Translations under genes and position numbers: made by a program
In this document: positions 1 to 7,848 of the stretch, piece after piece
Layout: each line of letters starts with the position of its first letter
Position numbering within the stretch: the first letter of the stretch is position 1
The notes under the pieces: generated by a model
The model's database searches: none
Told to the model about the DNA's origin: nothing
What the model saw: only the letters and a program-made list of their open reading frames with translations
Assembly: GCA_002723015.1 (NCBI GenBank)
Contig: PBNG01000017.1
Span: 28,014-36,345, forward strand
DNA from: Roseibacillus sp.
GTDB lineage: Bacteria > Verrucomicrobiota > Verrucomicrobiae > Verrucomicrobiales > Akkermansiaceae
Direction of reading: 5' to 3'
DNA: 8,332 nt

Positions 1-1359
1 AGCAACTTGAGGTCTGGTGTGAACTTCCAGCTGAAAACCGCCGTGGATCTGAAAGTGCTCGGTCGGAGCGCGACGCATGACCTGAATCTGGGTGAAAGTC
101 CTGCCCTGTTTGTCAAAGCCCTCTGGAAACAACTGACCGGGAAGCTTCCGGATCCGGATCTCGTCAGGGAATATGCAGACAAGCTGGGCACGCCGAGCTT
201 TCCTCGCAGGATTGATCTAGGTATCTCGCTTGCCGAGAGGGCAGGGATTCGGCCCCGTTGGGCATATTCGGACCCCTGGCGAACCCAGTTGGTCCTTAGG
301 CCCAATACTGTAAGGAAGATATCCCGCGATGTTGGCGCGGTATTCATGTTCTTCTTCACGAGTCCAAAGGGGCCCAATGGTGGGCCAGGATGGGCAAACA
401 ATCACGTTCCCGGCATGAAGGGCCCCGCATCCATTTACCGCATTGGATCTGCTGAAGCCAATAACGCTAAGGGAGGGCTCTATCATCCCGACAACAGTGG
501 ATTTTGGTATCGAGAGTTCAGGGACAGCCGGTATGCGGGATTGGATTTTCTCCTCCTGAATGTCTACGGTCCGGACCTGACTCCCGTATCGATCGCAGCA
601 AGGCATTCGGCATTGGAGCGCCTCCGGAAAGATGACGGGGCCAATGTCATCAGGCTCGGATTGTTCGACGATACCTGGACATGGGGGCAGCCTTGGTTCG
701 GCAGCTTCTGGGAGCAAAAACCCGACTGCCTCAAGGTCGATGAGACATCCAGAATCCTGTATGAGGCGAAATGGAAGCCTTTCTTCGAGTCACTGCCCAG
801 GGAGCACTGGTATCTCGTCGAGAATCGACCAATGATCTACTTCTACAACAGCAACACCTTGCAGAATCGTGAGAACTTTCACCGCGTCCTCCCGAAGATG
901 AAGGAACTTTTCAGAAAGGACTTCGGAGTTACTCCGTGGGTTGCAGTCGATACCGCATTCAATTACCGCCCGGAGATGAAAGAGGTCTCCGAGTCTCATT
1001 TCAAGTGGTATACCTTCAACCTTGAGAGTAAGTATGCCAGCGAGACACGCGGGGGACTCACACTAAGTCATGCGATGGTTCGTTGGGATGCGCTGAGCCG
1101 GGATAATGACCGGAAGGAGCGCTCCGCGACCGAAAGCGATCTTATCGTGAAGGGGGACCGCATCCTCAGGCAGGTGCTTAATCAAACGCACGATTCCGAC
1201 ATCCTCGTCCTGGCGACCTGGAATGACCTTGGAGAGGGGACTGGCCTCAACCGTTGCTACGACTACTACTGGAATGGCGCTTGGAAGGCACCCAACCACT
1301 TCATGGATCTTATTCAGCAGTCCCAGAGTGGTGAAGTACTACCCTTTCCTGAGCACTAG
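1..1359 (+). CDS. Glycoside-hydrolase-like (DUF5010-like) TIM-barrel protein, 5' partial
   Basis: The reading frame is open to the left edge (codons AGC AAC precede the TTG at 7), and no signal peptide or ribosome site is visible, so the gene starts outside the window; 452 codons are present. Numbering from the TTG at 7, residues 1-85 form a separate N-terminal region (LKVLGRSATHDLNLGE, then a helical stretch around FVKALWKQLTGKLPDPDL that resembles DUF4214-type repeats). Residues about 105-430 look like the DUF5010 barrel: FMFFFTSP (113-120), FWYREFRDSRYAGLDFLLL (166-184), LGLFDDTWTWG (217-227), NRPMIYFYNSNTLQN (273-287), VAVDTAF (312-318) and ATWNDLGEGTG (403-413). The family resembles retaining glycosidases in strand order and in the late WN[E/D] motif; substrate and activity are unknown. 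Here the motif reads WND, not WNE. The protein is probably secreted in full length, which cannot be seen. It converges with the gene at 1413-2324. The family assignment is from memory of motifs; that this is a real gene is very likely. Confidence 0.9.
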   Translation, partial: SNLRSGVNFQLKTAVDLKVLGRSATHDLNLGESPALFVKALWKQLTGKLPDPDLVREYADKLGTPSFPRRIDLGISLAERAGIRPRWAYSDPWRTQLVLRPNTVRKISRDVGAVFMFFFTSPKGPNGGPGWANNHVPGMKGPASIYRIGSAEANNAKGGLYHPDNSGFWYREFRDSRYAGLDFLLLNVYGPDLTPVSIAARHSALERLRKDDGANVIRLGLFDDTWTWGQPWFGSFWEQKPDCLKVDETSRILYEAKWKPFFESLPREHWYLVENRPMIYFYNSNTLQNRENFHRVLPKMKELFRKDFGVTPWVAVDTAFNYRPEMKEVSESHFKWYTFNLESKYASETRGGLTLSHAMVRWDALSRDNDRKERSATESDLIVKGDRILRQVLNQTHDSDILVLATWNDLGEGTGLNRCYDYYWNGAWKAPNHFMDLIQQSQSGEVLPFPEH

Positions 1360-1412
1360 CGTCGCTCTTTGTGTAGCGGTGCCAGTCTACTGAAATTCCG
1401 TGGCCGTCTGCC

Positions 1413-2324
1413 TTAATCCCGGGTCGCCTGCCCGGATTTTTGCGCCTCAGGGAACTCCTTCTTATATCGCGCGACCAGGGCTGGGAAATCATTGGGCATG
1501 ATATAGAATCGTCCGCGAATTTTTTTAACCTCGCCCGGCTTAAGGCCTCCAATGCGGAAGTCGCTGTGAAGGCAGCGAATCACCCCTTGAAACAGCTCCT
1601 GATACGGCTCCCACGCCATGGCGAGAATCCACTTTCGGTCCTTGCTGACACAACCAATCAAACCCAGGGAAGGTGCCTGTGGATGCAGGGGACGAGGATT
1701 TACATCGGTCCTTGGCACATGGGTCGGGCACCAGACCTGGCCGGGAAGGTATCGTGCCTTCTCGCTCCAGTGAGCCGTGGGCATGAAATCCGGTTCTTCA
1801 TCCTCATTCTGAAAAATGAAGGACTTCTTCAAGTAGGCATACTTGTCATCAGTCGAAGTTTCTCCGGTTCCGGTAAAGTTGCCTACCCGGGTGCAGGGCT
1901 GGGCCCAGTGCGCATCCGAGGGCTTCGTTCCATTATTACGAGCCACGAGCTCAATCGCAACCCCGTCGGCTACCGCACGAATCAGATGCTCTACTGTCAC
2001 TCCATCGCTGAGAGTGCACCGAAGCTTCAGGATCGTCCCCTCCGGATTCTTCGAGAGAAGTACAGTTTTGTGTCCAATTACGGTCTCCCCCCAAGCCCGA
2101 TCCGTTGAGCCCGCCCGGCAATAAGCCTCCAAATACCAAGTCTCGATCTTGCCCCCCGGAATGTCCGGATGGTAGATCGTGAGGATATGATTTTCCCAAT
2201 CGAGAGTGACTGCGCCCACCCGGGAGTTCGAGGGCGTGGTGCGACCTGTTGACACCAATATGCAGAGCACAACTCCGAGCAGAAATTGCGGAAAAAAAAT
2301 CACTACTCTGGTCAGGCTGCTCAT
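1413..2324 (-). CDS. Secreted conserved protein of unknown function, 303 aa
   Basis: Starts at ATG 2324 and encodes a signal peptide: short n-region MSSLTR, hydrophobic core VVIFFPQFLLGVVLCILVS, then the mature protein. A TTG at 2354 would add ten residues ahead of this signal, so the ATG is preferred; neither has a clear Shine-Dalgarno site (the bases just before the ATG are pyrimidine-rich). The mature part is beta-rich with six cysteines, an even number that would allow disulfides. Distinct blocks, numbered from the ATG: WYLEAYCRAGSTDR (53-66) followed by WGETVIGHKT, SDAHWAQPC (136-144), YLPGQVWCP (192-200), DVNPRPL (207-213), WEPYQELFQG (238-247) and LHSDFRIGGLKPGE (252-265). I recall the same blocks in secreted hypothetical proteins of Planctomycetes and Verrucomicrobia, with no known function. 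A sugar-related beta-sandwich role is only a guess. It lies 566 bases downstream of the CotH gene on the same strand and converges with the glycosidase-like gene, 53 bases away. Confidence 0.88.
   Translation of the reverse strand: MSSLTRVVIFFPQFLLGVVLCILVSTGRTTPSNSRVGAVTLDWENHILTIYHPDIPGGKIETWYLEAYCRAGSTDRAWGETVIGHKTVLLSKNPEGTILKLRCTLSDGVTVEHLIRAVADGVAIELVARNNGTKPSDAHWAQPCTRVGNFTGTGETSTDDKYAYLKKSFIFQNEDEEPDFMPTAHWSEKARYLPGQVWCPTHVPRTDVNPRPLHPQAPSLGLIGCVSKDRKWILAMAWEPYQELFQGVIRCLHSDFRIGGLKPGEVKKIRGRFYIMPNDFPALVARYKKEFPEAQKSGQATRD
1415..1441 (+). terminator. Stem-loop plus T run ending the rightward gene
   Basis: Reading rightward, AAT-C-CCGGGT (1415-1424) pairs with GCCCGGATT (1430-1438), giving a nine-pair stem with one bulged C and one G-U pair, a five-base loop (CGCCT), and a T run at 1437-1441, part of which closes the stem. 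It starts 55 bases after the stop of the rightward gene, so it suits a Rho-independent terminator. It also encodes the last codons (K-S-G-Q-A-T-R-D-stop) of the leftward gene at 1413-2324. Seen by eye; no folding energy was computed. Confidence 0.5.
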
Positions 2325-2498
2325 CACCCAGGAGGAGGCAGCACCGGCTGCCAATCTCGAAATTCGGCTCTACTGTCGAGAGAAGCAAGCAAATCGAACA
2401 GGATCACCAGACTGACGATGGAAATCCGAACGACGGAACTTGGAAGTTGCGGAGGGATTCGGGTTGTCAGCGCACCCCTGCATCAAATTCAGTGCTGT

Positions 2499-2504
2499 AT
2501 TATA
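2499..2504 (-). promoter_or_regulatory. Possible -10 box for the 303-aa gene
   Basis: Reading leftward, a perfect TATAAT lies about 175 bases upstream of the ATG at 2324. No good TTGACA-like -35 hexamer sits 16-18 bases upstream (CGATCG is found at 17), and there is no extended TG motif. A transcript from here would have a leader of roughly 165-170 bases. A short GCGG-CTTA-CCGC hairpin (2505-2516) directly abuts the box. Weak evidence; it would let this gene be transcribed separately from the CotH gene. Confidence 0.25.
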
Positions 2505-2640
2505 GCGGCTTACCGCCATGCCGATCGTCCATTCGCTGTTGAGGAGGAGTTACCCAATTTTCCTCCGGTTACCATGAGGCGCATAATGCAAAGAGGTCCA
2601 TCAGCTGGACGATTCTTTCGTACATCTTCGTGATGGCCAG

Positions 2641-2666
2641 GAGTCTAAGACCTTTCCCTTAGATTC
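2641..2666 (+). repeat. Inverted repeat, possible transcript end
   Basis: GAGTCTAAG (2641-2649) and CTTAGATTC (2658-2666) pair as a nine-base stem with one G-U pair around the eight-base loop ACCTTTCC. On the leftward transcript the same arms pair with one A-C mismatch. No T run follows on either side, so it is not a standard Rho-independent terminator. It lies about 225 bases after the CotH stop codon. Function unknown. Confidence 0.3.
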
Positions 2667-2869
2667 GCGTTCGCCCCAGTTGCCAAGCAATACTCGACAC
2701 CCGCGATATCTCCAGCCCGGGCCACTTGGCGGAGGGTGGAAGGCTTCTCTACACCCTGGGAGCAAGGCCGCCGACACCTTGATCACACTCAGATTTTAGC
2801 TCTCGCCGGCACTCAACAAGGCTAAGGCACAAGACCACGGCCACATCAGTCCGACCCGGTATTTTATAG

Positions 2870-2888
2870 CTCCCGAAGTGGCTGGGAG
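2870..2888 (-). terminator. Weak hairpin just after the CotH gene stop
   Basis: Reading leftward, CTCCC (2888-2884) and GGGAG (2874-2870) form a five-pair stem around a nine-base loop, two bases after the TGA of the CotH gene. It is followed by CTATAAAAT, not a U run, so it may only slow transcription or protect the 3' end, or be chance. Confidence 0.2.
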
Positions 2889-2890
2889 AA

Positions 2891-5800
2891 TCAGGGAGAA
2901 ACCGTAAATCGGCTGCGCACATAAAGCGCTCGATTTTCAGATACAGGTGTCGAACCACGGAAGGTGAGGGTTTCACTTCCATCTCCATTATTTGAAACCC
3001 TGAGAAGGGTGATGTTCTCGTCACCTTCTGACCATGTCAGCAAATCGGCGCTGTACTGGGGCACGATCAGCACATCGTCAGCCCCGATCCTCCGGTGGAC
3101 CTTAATGACAAGATAGGATGCAGGAATGCCATCAACCTCAACCTCCTGAATCGAGGACTGAGGCCCCGACTGGGATGAAGGTTCCTGAGGATCACTCCCC
3201 AGGACATACTCCATGAGATTGGTAAGGCCGTCACCGTCCGGATCAGCTCTGTCATCGTCGACTCCCGCGACGCTCTGCCATTGGCTGTAACTGGTAGCGT
3301 CGGTGTCACCTGGGTTTCCTCCTGATGTCACACTGGTCCGCCATGCTACCGGGCTATTGGGGCTCGCTCCGGATCCAGGGTCGATGCGGACGAGGGAATA
3401 CCCGTCTCCATCGGCACTCGCGGGCCATGGATCTGCATCATTGTAGGTCAGATCAAGGATGATTTCCCCGGGCTCGTTCGTGATGGCAAGATACTCGCCA
3501 TCATTGTCAAGGTCGCCGGTGTATTCCCCGGCGACTGGCGTCTGGTTCCCATAGCGGTATTGAAACGCCGCCAGATTATTGACGAGAACGATTCGCCCCC
3601 CTGAATCAATTCCACTTCCGACGAGAGAATCGTCAAATTCGAATCTAATTCCAGAGGTAAAGGCGAGACCCCCTAGATCGATAGGCCGGGAACCCCTATT
3701 CAGCAGTTCAATAAATTCAAAATCACTTCTCTCCGTAAAACCTGCAGCGGCCTCAGCCTCGGTCGGTGGGGCAGGGCGGTAATGAATCTCTGAGACCGCG
3801 AGAGTAGTTCCGTCAGCCTGTTCGGTATCGACGAGGAATGTGGCAGCAGTAAGAGGACTCCACTCATTCCCATTTCGAACCCTGGCCCTGATGGTCGCAG
3901 ACCCGCCCTCCGTGAGCAGAAGGGGATTTTCCGTAGCGCTCTTAGTGCCCTCGAGACGAAGATCAAAGCTGATATCACTTGAGGTGCCGCTCACTTGATG
4001 GATTTCGACCGCAATAGTATTCTGGCCTTCAGTTAGAGGCGTGGCGGGAAAGGAAAAAGGGAAGAAGATCGTCTCGTCGGCCCCGCCGGCCACGGTATTC
4101 GCATTGGTGAGATAGTTAACCGTCCCCGCTGGCATTCCCGAGCGGGCGACCTCAGTTCCGTTGATATAAACGACCGCTCCATCATCACGGCGGAGAGCGA
4201 GATTGAGGCGAGAGAACTCGGCTGCGCCAGTAACATTGAAGGTCCGGCGGAAATAAGTTGTAGGGAACTTGCTATTGGCGTTAGAGCCGTAGGAAAGGGT
4301 GGTCTCCTCATTCCCATCGCCGTATCCAAGCTCCGCTGGACCAGACTCCCAGACCGCATCGTTGAAGCCCGGCTCCCGCCATGCCGTTCCCTGGTTACTC
4401 CCGTCATCGAGATATTTCCAGACCGATCCAGCACTGATAAGGTTCTCGGTAATCGTGCTCCCTTCGTAGGCTCTTGCATTCGGGTTGAGGCCCCCCCCAA
4501 CCCTTCGCGGATCGTCTCCGTTGATGGTATAATAAATCGTGCCGCTCCCACCGTCGATCAGAAGCGGTCGACTGCTCGAAATTGCGCCGCCATGCTGCGC
4601 GAGAACAGGGGGGTTGACGTCCGGATACCAGTCGACTGACCGGAGTTGACTGATAAGAGTTGGAACCCTCCCGCTAATAAAGTTCCGCACCCCCTGGACG
4701 GCGCCCATCCAGGCTGCGTGACTGCGGTTGGTATCTCCCCAGCGTGCGGAGTGAGCATAGATTGCCTGATCGATTGAATCTGCTCGGCGGTCGACCCGGG
4801 CTATCCCAGCCGCATCTGTCAGAAGTCCTTCATTGTAGCAATACATAGCAACTCGGTCAGCAAAACGTGTGCGATATTCAAGGTTCTGGGTTGCAAGTCG
4901 CTCGTGCAAGGTATGCGGATTAAACTGATTCAGAGTCGTGCTTCTGGTGAAGGGGGTGACCATGTTGTTTTCACCGGTGCCCAATGAATGCTCACTGTCA
5001 TGTTCGAAGAACTTGTAGCCATCCGGGGACACTCGGTTATAGACCCCGAAATAATTATTGGGGTTCGGCTGGGTATAACGTGATCCCGGACCGTCTCGAT
5101 CACCCGTGTAGTAGGTGATGATCATGTAATCGATCAGATTGTCGATATCGACCAGCTTCTCAATCGAAGGATTACGACTCCCATCCGGGTTCAATCCTTG
5201 CACCTCATAGTATGCGGTATTGCTCGCAAAGCCAGTCTGCCACTTCCTCCAGAGACGCTCGTATGAGGAACGATTCCCATCAGTCACGCTGCCATACGAT
5301 TTAACCACGTCATAGTCCTCCTGATCGCCACCGAAATAAATCTCTCCATAGTTGGCTTCCGCGCGTTCGTCGGTCGCACACATGCCCCAGTAGATCCCAT
5401 TCAGATAGAGATGATACCAGCGGCTCCTCTTATAAGGGTGCCCCATTTCACCCTGCAGGTCGCGAGACCAGGTATCACGGATGAAGCTGTTTTCATTTGT
5501 GCCTCCCTGCGCCCACGAGTAGTTCTGGGGCCCACGGAGGTCTATCTTGTCGAACTCCTCAGCCCCTTCTTCCCCGAACAGCTTGTAATTGAGCTTCCCC
5601 GCGCCATATTCGCCCCGAAAGAACAACCTGAAGGAGTGTTTTGGATTCCAGGGCCCACGGGAGAACCCACCCCGGATCCGAAGCCCACAACCGATCTGAA
5701 AACCTTCCTCATTTCCATCCGGGTCAACCCAGCCCGGAGGATGAATAAGCTCAAGGGAGGCTTCTCTCTCCCAGGCATAACCACTGCTTCCTGGATTGGA

Positions 5801-7846
5801 GTAGATGCCAGTGCCTGAACTTGTCAGACTGGCTTGATCCAGAACAATCGAAAGAGTTGGGAGCGAAACGAGGGCTTCCTTCACCTGAGCTACTCCACCA
5901 ATGGACGGATTATTGCTGTTGACCACTCCGGTATTCATTCCATACCGGTAGACCTGCCCGTTGACCGAGCCACCGGGCCATCCGGAGGGGGTGACACTGG
6001 ACTGGCGGATGATGTCATCCGTGAAAAGGTAGGTCTGGGTGTCCACGTTCGTAGGATCGAGCCCCGGCTTAAATGCTGCGGCCCTGAGAGTCGTCGTTCT
6101 CGCGATACGAACCGGTCCCGAATACACCGACCCGGATCGGGCTGTCGGAGTAGAGCCATTGGTCGTGTAACGGATTATGGCCCCTGGGGTATCAGTGGTG
6201 ATTTCCACCGTGAAGGGGGAGTCGTAAAATCCCCGATCAATACTGAATCTTGTGTCGGCCACCTTCCCCTGACTGGAGGGCGCTGAATTGATTCCTCCTG
6301 GTGTTGGCTCATCGAAATAAAAGGAATCTCCCGGAGCCAGACCACCGCCCGCGAGGGTAGGAAGAATAAGGAATGAATCGTCGGATATGCTGTTATTGAG
6401 ACCGTGTATTGCCAGCACGTTGGAGCTTCCCTGATTGAGCACTCCAGCACTTTCAGAGATGTTAAAAACCTCTGGCTCAAAGGCCTCCTGATCGGACCTT
6501 GTAGAAAGCGCTCCGGCATTCCAGCCCGGAGCTCCTGCAGTTGCGTTGGAGCTAGCAACACGCTCACCGTTGATGTAAGCGACAAATCCATCATTGTAGC
6601 GCATGGAGAGAGAGAGCGCTTCAACAGCATCAGGGTTCTCCACCGTGAATGGGATTCGAAGGTAAACGCTTCGGTTCACACCTCTCATCCTTGATGCAAT
6701 GTCGCTGGCGATCAGTCCGCCACCGCTTGAGCCCTCCGGGTTAGTAAATACCGGCAATCCCCCGTTTTCGCTGTCTCCTACCAATCGAAAATTGCTGTTA
6801 AAGGAGGTAAATGATCCCCGGGCTGCGAAAAGTTCCATGGCCGACCCACCGCCTCTCTCCCAGAACATCGCCTCGATGGTATGTGGGCCCGCACTGAGAT
6901 TGATCGAGCCGAAATGATCCTCCGTGCCATGGAAAGTCGGGTCCACCATGACGTCGGAACCATTGACTCGGATACGCCCACCATCGTCCGAGTTGAGTCC
7001 AAAGGTCCAAGTGCCCGCGGTGGGCACGATGATCGTTCCGGTTACCTGGACGACATAATCATCTCCGCCACCCCCCGGGAAAGGTTGATTGTTTCCAAAA
7101 CGGCCGTCTGCACCCGTATCGAGAAAATTGCAGACCGGCGCCACGACGATGGTCTCGCTTGCTACATTGCTTCCGGCGAGGGCTGCATCCGCTAGCTCCA
7201 GGCTCCAGAGTGGAACGGTCGAGTGGACATCCCGGACGGTGAGACCCGGAATCTGCAGCCCAAATCCGACTCCAGTCTCTGCTCTCGACCAGCCAAAGAA
7301 CGCTCCAAACTGAGCTGCCGTCCAACTTGTGCCGAGTCCGCCATTACGAGGAACATAGACCAGCGCATCAGCACCCTCCTCGACAAGGGGCGCTCCCTCA
7401 AAGCGCAGACCGAAGGCCCGATCGCGGTCCTGCGAGGGGTATTCGGGGCCGAATTCGTTGGCCACCGTGACTCCATCCGGTTCGAAAAGCGCGAGATATT
7501 CTCCACCTGAGTTCAATTGGTAGTTTGTGTGAAGCTCCAAAGCTGGATTTCTACGATCCTTTCCGGACGCAAAGACAATGAGAAAGCCCCCAGCATCAAG
7601 AGTCACGGACGGCAGCGCCCACTTCGTAGGCTCTGAGTCATTATCGGTCAGGAACCATCCGTTCAGATTTACCGGAGTTGGATCGGGGTTGTGGATCTCA
7701 ATCCAGTCAGAGAAATCCCCATCTTCATCAGCCAGGCCGGATTCATTGTCCGCTAGGAATTCGGTTATGAGGGGGCCACCGTGCAGAGCAACTGACAGGA
7801 CTGCGTACAGCAAGAGATGGCATCCGATTCGGATAACGGGGGTCAT
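2891..7846 (-). CDS. Giant secreted multidomain CotH-kinase protein with lamin-tail domains, 1651 aa
   Basis: The start is ATG 7846, which puts a signal peptide first (MTPVIRIGCHLLLYAVLSVA, cleavage near residue 23). An in-frame GTG at 7909 would add a 21-residue proline-rich leader ahead of the signal and is unlikely. Modules from the ATG: lamin tail 24-129 (ITEFLADN, DFSDWIEIHN); PA14-like 232-345 (GTWTFGLNSDDGGRIRVNG); galactose-binding-like 377-501 (NDGFVAYINGERV); chitobiase-C-like 532-610 (IIRYTTNGSTPT); CotH kinase 663-999; second chitobiase-C-like in two parts, 1080-1132 and 1307-1340, around a galactose-binding-like module at 1135-1301 (DDGAVVYINGTEV); lamin tail 1348-1469; calcium loop 1535-1553 (DPDGDGLTNLMEYVLGSDP); C-terminal beta domain 1567-1651 (YSADLLTW). 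CotH landmarks are SFIRDTW (787-793), LYLNGIYWG (813-821), DER (826-828), GDRDGP (915-920), NNYFGVYNR (930-938) and EHDSEHSLG (948-956). CotH proteins are atypical kinases, known from spore coats; the substrate here is unknown. No PEP-CTERM or other sorting tail is seen. Likely surface-bound or released. Confidence 0.96.
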   Translation of the reverse strand: MTPVIRIGCHLLLYAVLSVALHGGPLITEFLADNESGLADEDGDFSDWIEIHNPDPTPVNLNGWFLTDNDSEPTKWALPSVTLDAGGFLIVFASGKDRRNPALELHTNYQLNSGGEYLALFEPDGVTVANEFGPEYPSQDRDRAFGLRFEGAPLVEEGADALVYVPRNGGLGTSWTAAQFGAFFGWSRAETGVGFGLQIPGLTVRDVHSTVPLWSLELADAALAGSNVASETIVVAPVCNFLDTGADGRFGNNQPFPGGGGDDYVVQVTGTIIVPTAGTWTFGLNSDDGGRIRVNGSDVMVDPTFHGTEDHFGSINLSAGPHTIEAMFWERGGGSAMELFAARGSFTSFNSNFRLVGDSENGGLPVFTNPEGSSGGGLIASDIASRMRGVNRSVYLRIPFTVENPDAVEALSLSMRYNDGFVAYINGERVASSNATAGAPGWNAGALSTRSDQEAFEPEVFNISESAGVLNQGSSNVLAIHGLNNSISDDSFLILPTLAGGGLAPGDSFYFDEPTPGGINSAPSSQGKVADTRFSIDRGFYDSPFTVEITTDTPGAIIRYTTNGSTPTARSGSVYSGPVRIARTTTLRAAAFKPGLDPTNVDTQTYLFTDDIIRQSSVTPSGWPGGSVNGQVYRYGMNTGVVNSNNPSIGGVAQVKEALVSLPTLSIVLDQASLTSSGTGIYSNPGSSGYAWEREASLELIHPPGWVDPDGNEEGFQIGCGLRIRGGFSRGPWNPKHSFRLFFRGEYGAGKLNYKLFGEEGAEEFDKIDLRGPQNYSWAQGGTNENSFIRDTWSRDLQGEMGHPYKRSRWYHLYLNGIYWGMCATDERAEANYGEIYFGGDQEDYDVVKSYGSVTDGNRSSYERLWRKWQTGFASNTAYYEVQGLNPDGSRNPSIEKLVDIDNLIDYMIITYYTGDRDGPGSRYTQPNPNNYFGVYNRVSPDGYKFFEHDSEHSLGTGENNMVTPFTRSTTLNQFNPHTLHERLATQNLEYRTRFADRVAMYCYNEGLLTDAAGIARVDRRADSIDQAIYAHSARWGDTNRSHAAWMGAVQGVRNFISGRVPTLISQLRSVDWYPDVNPPVLAQHGGAISSSRPLLIDGGSGTIYYTINGDDPRRVGGGLNPNARAYEGSTITENLISAGSVWKYLDDGSNQGTAWREPGFNDAVWESGPAELGYGDGNEETTLSYGSNANSKFPTTYFRRTFNVTGAAEFSRLNLALRRDDGAVVYINGTEVARSGMPAGTVNYLTNANTVAGGADETIFFPFSFPATPLTEGQNTIAVEIHQVSGTSSDISFDLRLEGTKSATENPLLLTEGGSATIRARVRNGNEWSPLTAATFLVDTEQADGTTLAVSEIHYRPAPPTEAEAAAGFTERSDFEFIELLNRGSRPIDLGGLAFTSGIRFEFDDSLVGSGIDSGGRIVLVNNLAAFQYRYGNQTPVAGEYTGDLDNDGEYLAITNEPGEIILDLTYNDADPWPASADGDGYSLVRIDPGSGASPNSPVAWRTSVTSGGNPGDTDATSYSQWQSVAGVDDDRADPDGDGLTNLMEYVLGSDPQEPSSQSGPQSSIQEVEVDGIPASYLVIKVHRRIGADDVLIVPQYSADLLTWSEGDENITLLRVSNNGDGSETLTFRGSTPVSENRALYVRSRFTVSP

Positions 7847-7848
7847 TT

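Larger units (their letters stand above)
2325..2890. other. Intergenic gap between CotH gene and 303-aa gene
   Basis: These 566 bases contain only short or low-quality reading frames in all six frames, none with recognisable protein sequence or a good ribosome site. Visible items are the TATAAT box at 2499-2504, a hairpin just after the CotH stop (2870-2888) and an inverted repeat at 2641-2666. No tRNA-like cloverleaf or known riboswitch core was recognised. The length is large for two tandem genes and suggests separate transcription or a decayed gene. Confidence 0.6.

Noticed and set aside
1440..2108. 222-codon rightward frame opposite the 303-aa gene
   Set aside because: Antisense shadow of a coding region with recognisable conserved blocks; its own product looks random.
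2325..2354. TTG start at 2354 for the 303-aa gene
   Set aside because: It would place ten extra residues before the signal peptide; the ATG at 2324 gives a normal n-region and core.
2286..2633. 115-codon rightward frame in the gap
   Set aside because: No resemblance to a family, no ribosome site, mixed composition, and it overlaps the start of the leftward gene.
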